Below, piece after piece: positions 29,681-30,224 of a stretch of 30,224 nucleotides of DNA. How positions within the stretch are numbered: the stretch's first letter is position 1; every line of letters starts with the position of its first letter. The stretch comes from CAZAPV01 sp964487195. GTDB taxonomy: Bacteria > Patescibacteriota > Patescibacteriia > SG8-24. The stretch spans positions 1 through 30,224 of the forward strand of contig CAZAPV010000007.1 of assembly GCA_964487195.1 (NCBI GenBank). The letters are read 5' to 3'. Made by a program: the position numbers and the translations under genes. The notes beneath the pieces are model-generated. The model saw only the letters and a program-made list of their open reading frames with translations, was not told the DNA's origin and searched no databases.

Positions 29681-30224
29681 TCGAGCTCGCTCGCGCGGAT
29701 GATCGACACGCCCGCGACGTTGAGATTTTGGCGCATTTTTTCCACGGTACCTCGAGGATCGGCGTTGGGATCGCCCGGGATGTCGACCGAACGGGTGCCG
29801 TCTTCGATGACGTACACGCTCTCGAATCTCTCGGCAACGGCATCGAGCGCGGTCCAGCCGACGCAGAAGTCGAACGCCAGCCCGTCGATGAACACGCGCC
29901 GGACACCGTCCGCGCGCATCCAGCCGGCGAGGCCGGTCGGCCGGCCGAGATTGTCCTTGATGCCGCTGTACGAATCGCACAACGGATCGGTTCCCTTGAA
30001 CACCGTCGCGTGGAAACCGGTGCCGGCGAGCGCGGGATGGAGTTCCCCTTCCGGCGTGCCGGCGAGCGCGTGATCCGGCCAGAGCACCTGGTGTCCGACG
30101 CATTCGAGATATGCGCAAAGGTCGGCGTGACCGAACCGCGCGTGCGGCGAGATACGCAAACCGTCGACCATCTCACGCGACAGCACGGTCAACGACGAAA
30201 CGACGACGAACCAACTAGCAAACG
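29677..30224 (-). CDS. pncA: Nicotinamidase-like isochorismatase-fold protein, 5' end outside window
   Basis: About 181 residues are visible and the frame is open to the window edge, so the N-terminus, including the first catalytic Asp, is missing from view. The nicotinamidase features are clear: LWPDHALAGTPEGELHPAL (metal-ligand His in WPDH), FKGTDPLCDSYSGI (catalytic Lys) and VRRVFIDGLAFDFCVGWTALDAV (catalytic Cys, normally GLATDYCVxxTA). The segment before WPDH should hold a D-x-H-x(3-5)-H metal motif, as in DWHPANH of E. coli PncA. In a gapless alignment over 33 residues it reads SREMVDGLRIS instead. The enzyme would deamidate nicotinamide to nicotinate. The GTG/TTG inside the visible part (TTG at 30190-30192) is probably not the true start. 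Confidence 0.85.
   Translation of the reverse strand, partial: FASWFVVVSSLTVLSREMVDGLRISPHARFGHADLCAYLECVGHQVLWPDHALAGTPEGELHPALAGTGFHATVFKGTDPLCDSYSGIKDNLGRPTGLAGWMRADGVRRVFIDGLAFDFCVGWTALDAVAERFESVYVIEDGTRSVDIPGDPNADPRGTVEKMRQNLNVAGVSIIRASELE

Noticed and set aside
1..30224. CRISPR arrays, tRNA or rRNA genes, transposases or phage genes
   Set aside because: No regular spaced direct repeats, cloverleaf sequences, conserved rRNA stretches or transposase motifs were seen by eye. A tRNA or Rfam scan was not possible.

Overview
The window (about 30 kb, GC-rich, almost fully coding) reads like a Candidate Phyla Radiation / Patescibacteria genome, probably of the Parcubacteria type. This is an inference from several signs: a LigA with a Parcubacteria-like NAD-binding motif, a type IV pilus operon carrying an embedded response regulator, a ligA-gatC-gatA order, compact genes with 1-5 bp gaps or ATGA overlaps, and no amino acid or sugar metabolism. 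TGA is used as an ordinary stop in many genes, so this is not a UGA-recoding lineage such as Gracilibacteria.

Layout. 1-2749 (minus): partial gatA, gatC and ligA, directly downstream of the pilus genes. 2751-12764 (minus): a type IV pilus / competence locus in the order pilM, pilN-like, pilO-like, a small pilP-position protein, pilB, a CheY-like regulator, pilC, major pilin, prepilin peptidase, then four minor pseudopilin-like proteins. No pilT is present. 12831-19772 (minus): one long run of glycosyltransferase, Rieske ferredoxin, murJ, lepA, a 41-aa membrane peptide, recJ and an RNase H. 19891-20772 (plus): a monocistronic intramembrane aspartyl protease of the signal peptide peptidase / presenilin type, rare in bacteria. 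20868-23780 (plus): an rlmD/rumA-type methyltransferase, era and a LOG-family protein. 23798-24790 (minus): a two-unit DoxX-like membrane protein. 24849-30224 (minus): a NAD(P) salvage operon of pncA-like, a nadD-nadK fusion, pncB and glutamine-dependent nadE. It covers every step from nicotinamide to NADP.

Five things stand out. (1) A bacterial SPP/presenilin-like protease. (2) A single-ORF NadD-NadK fusion inside a complete NAD salvage operon whose pncB and nadE leaders share a sequence motif and fold alike. (3) Two 85-bp palindromic elements with GCGGGT...ACCCGC ends, translated in frame inside recJ and murJ. (4) A recurring -10 box placed exactly 8-9 nt before the ATG of five genes with no Shine-Dalgarno sequence, which implies leaderless mRNAs. 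(5) A nicotinamidase-like protein that seems to have lost its metal-binding D-x-H motif.

No tRNA, rRNA, CRISPR array, transposase or phage gene was recognised. All family assignments come from reading motifs, not from database searches.
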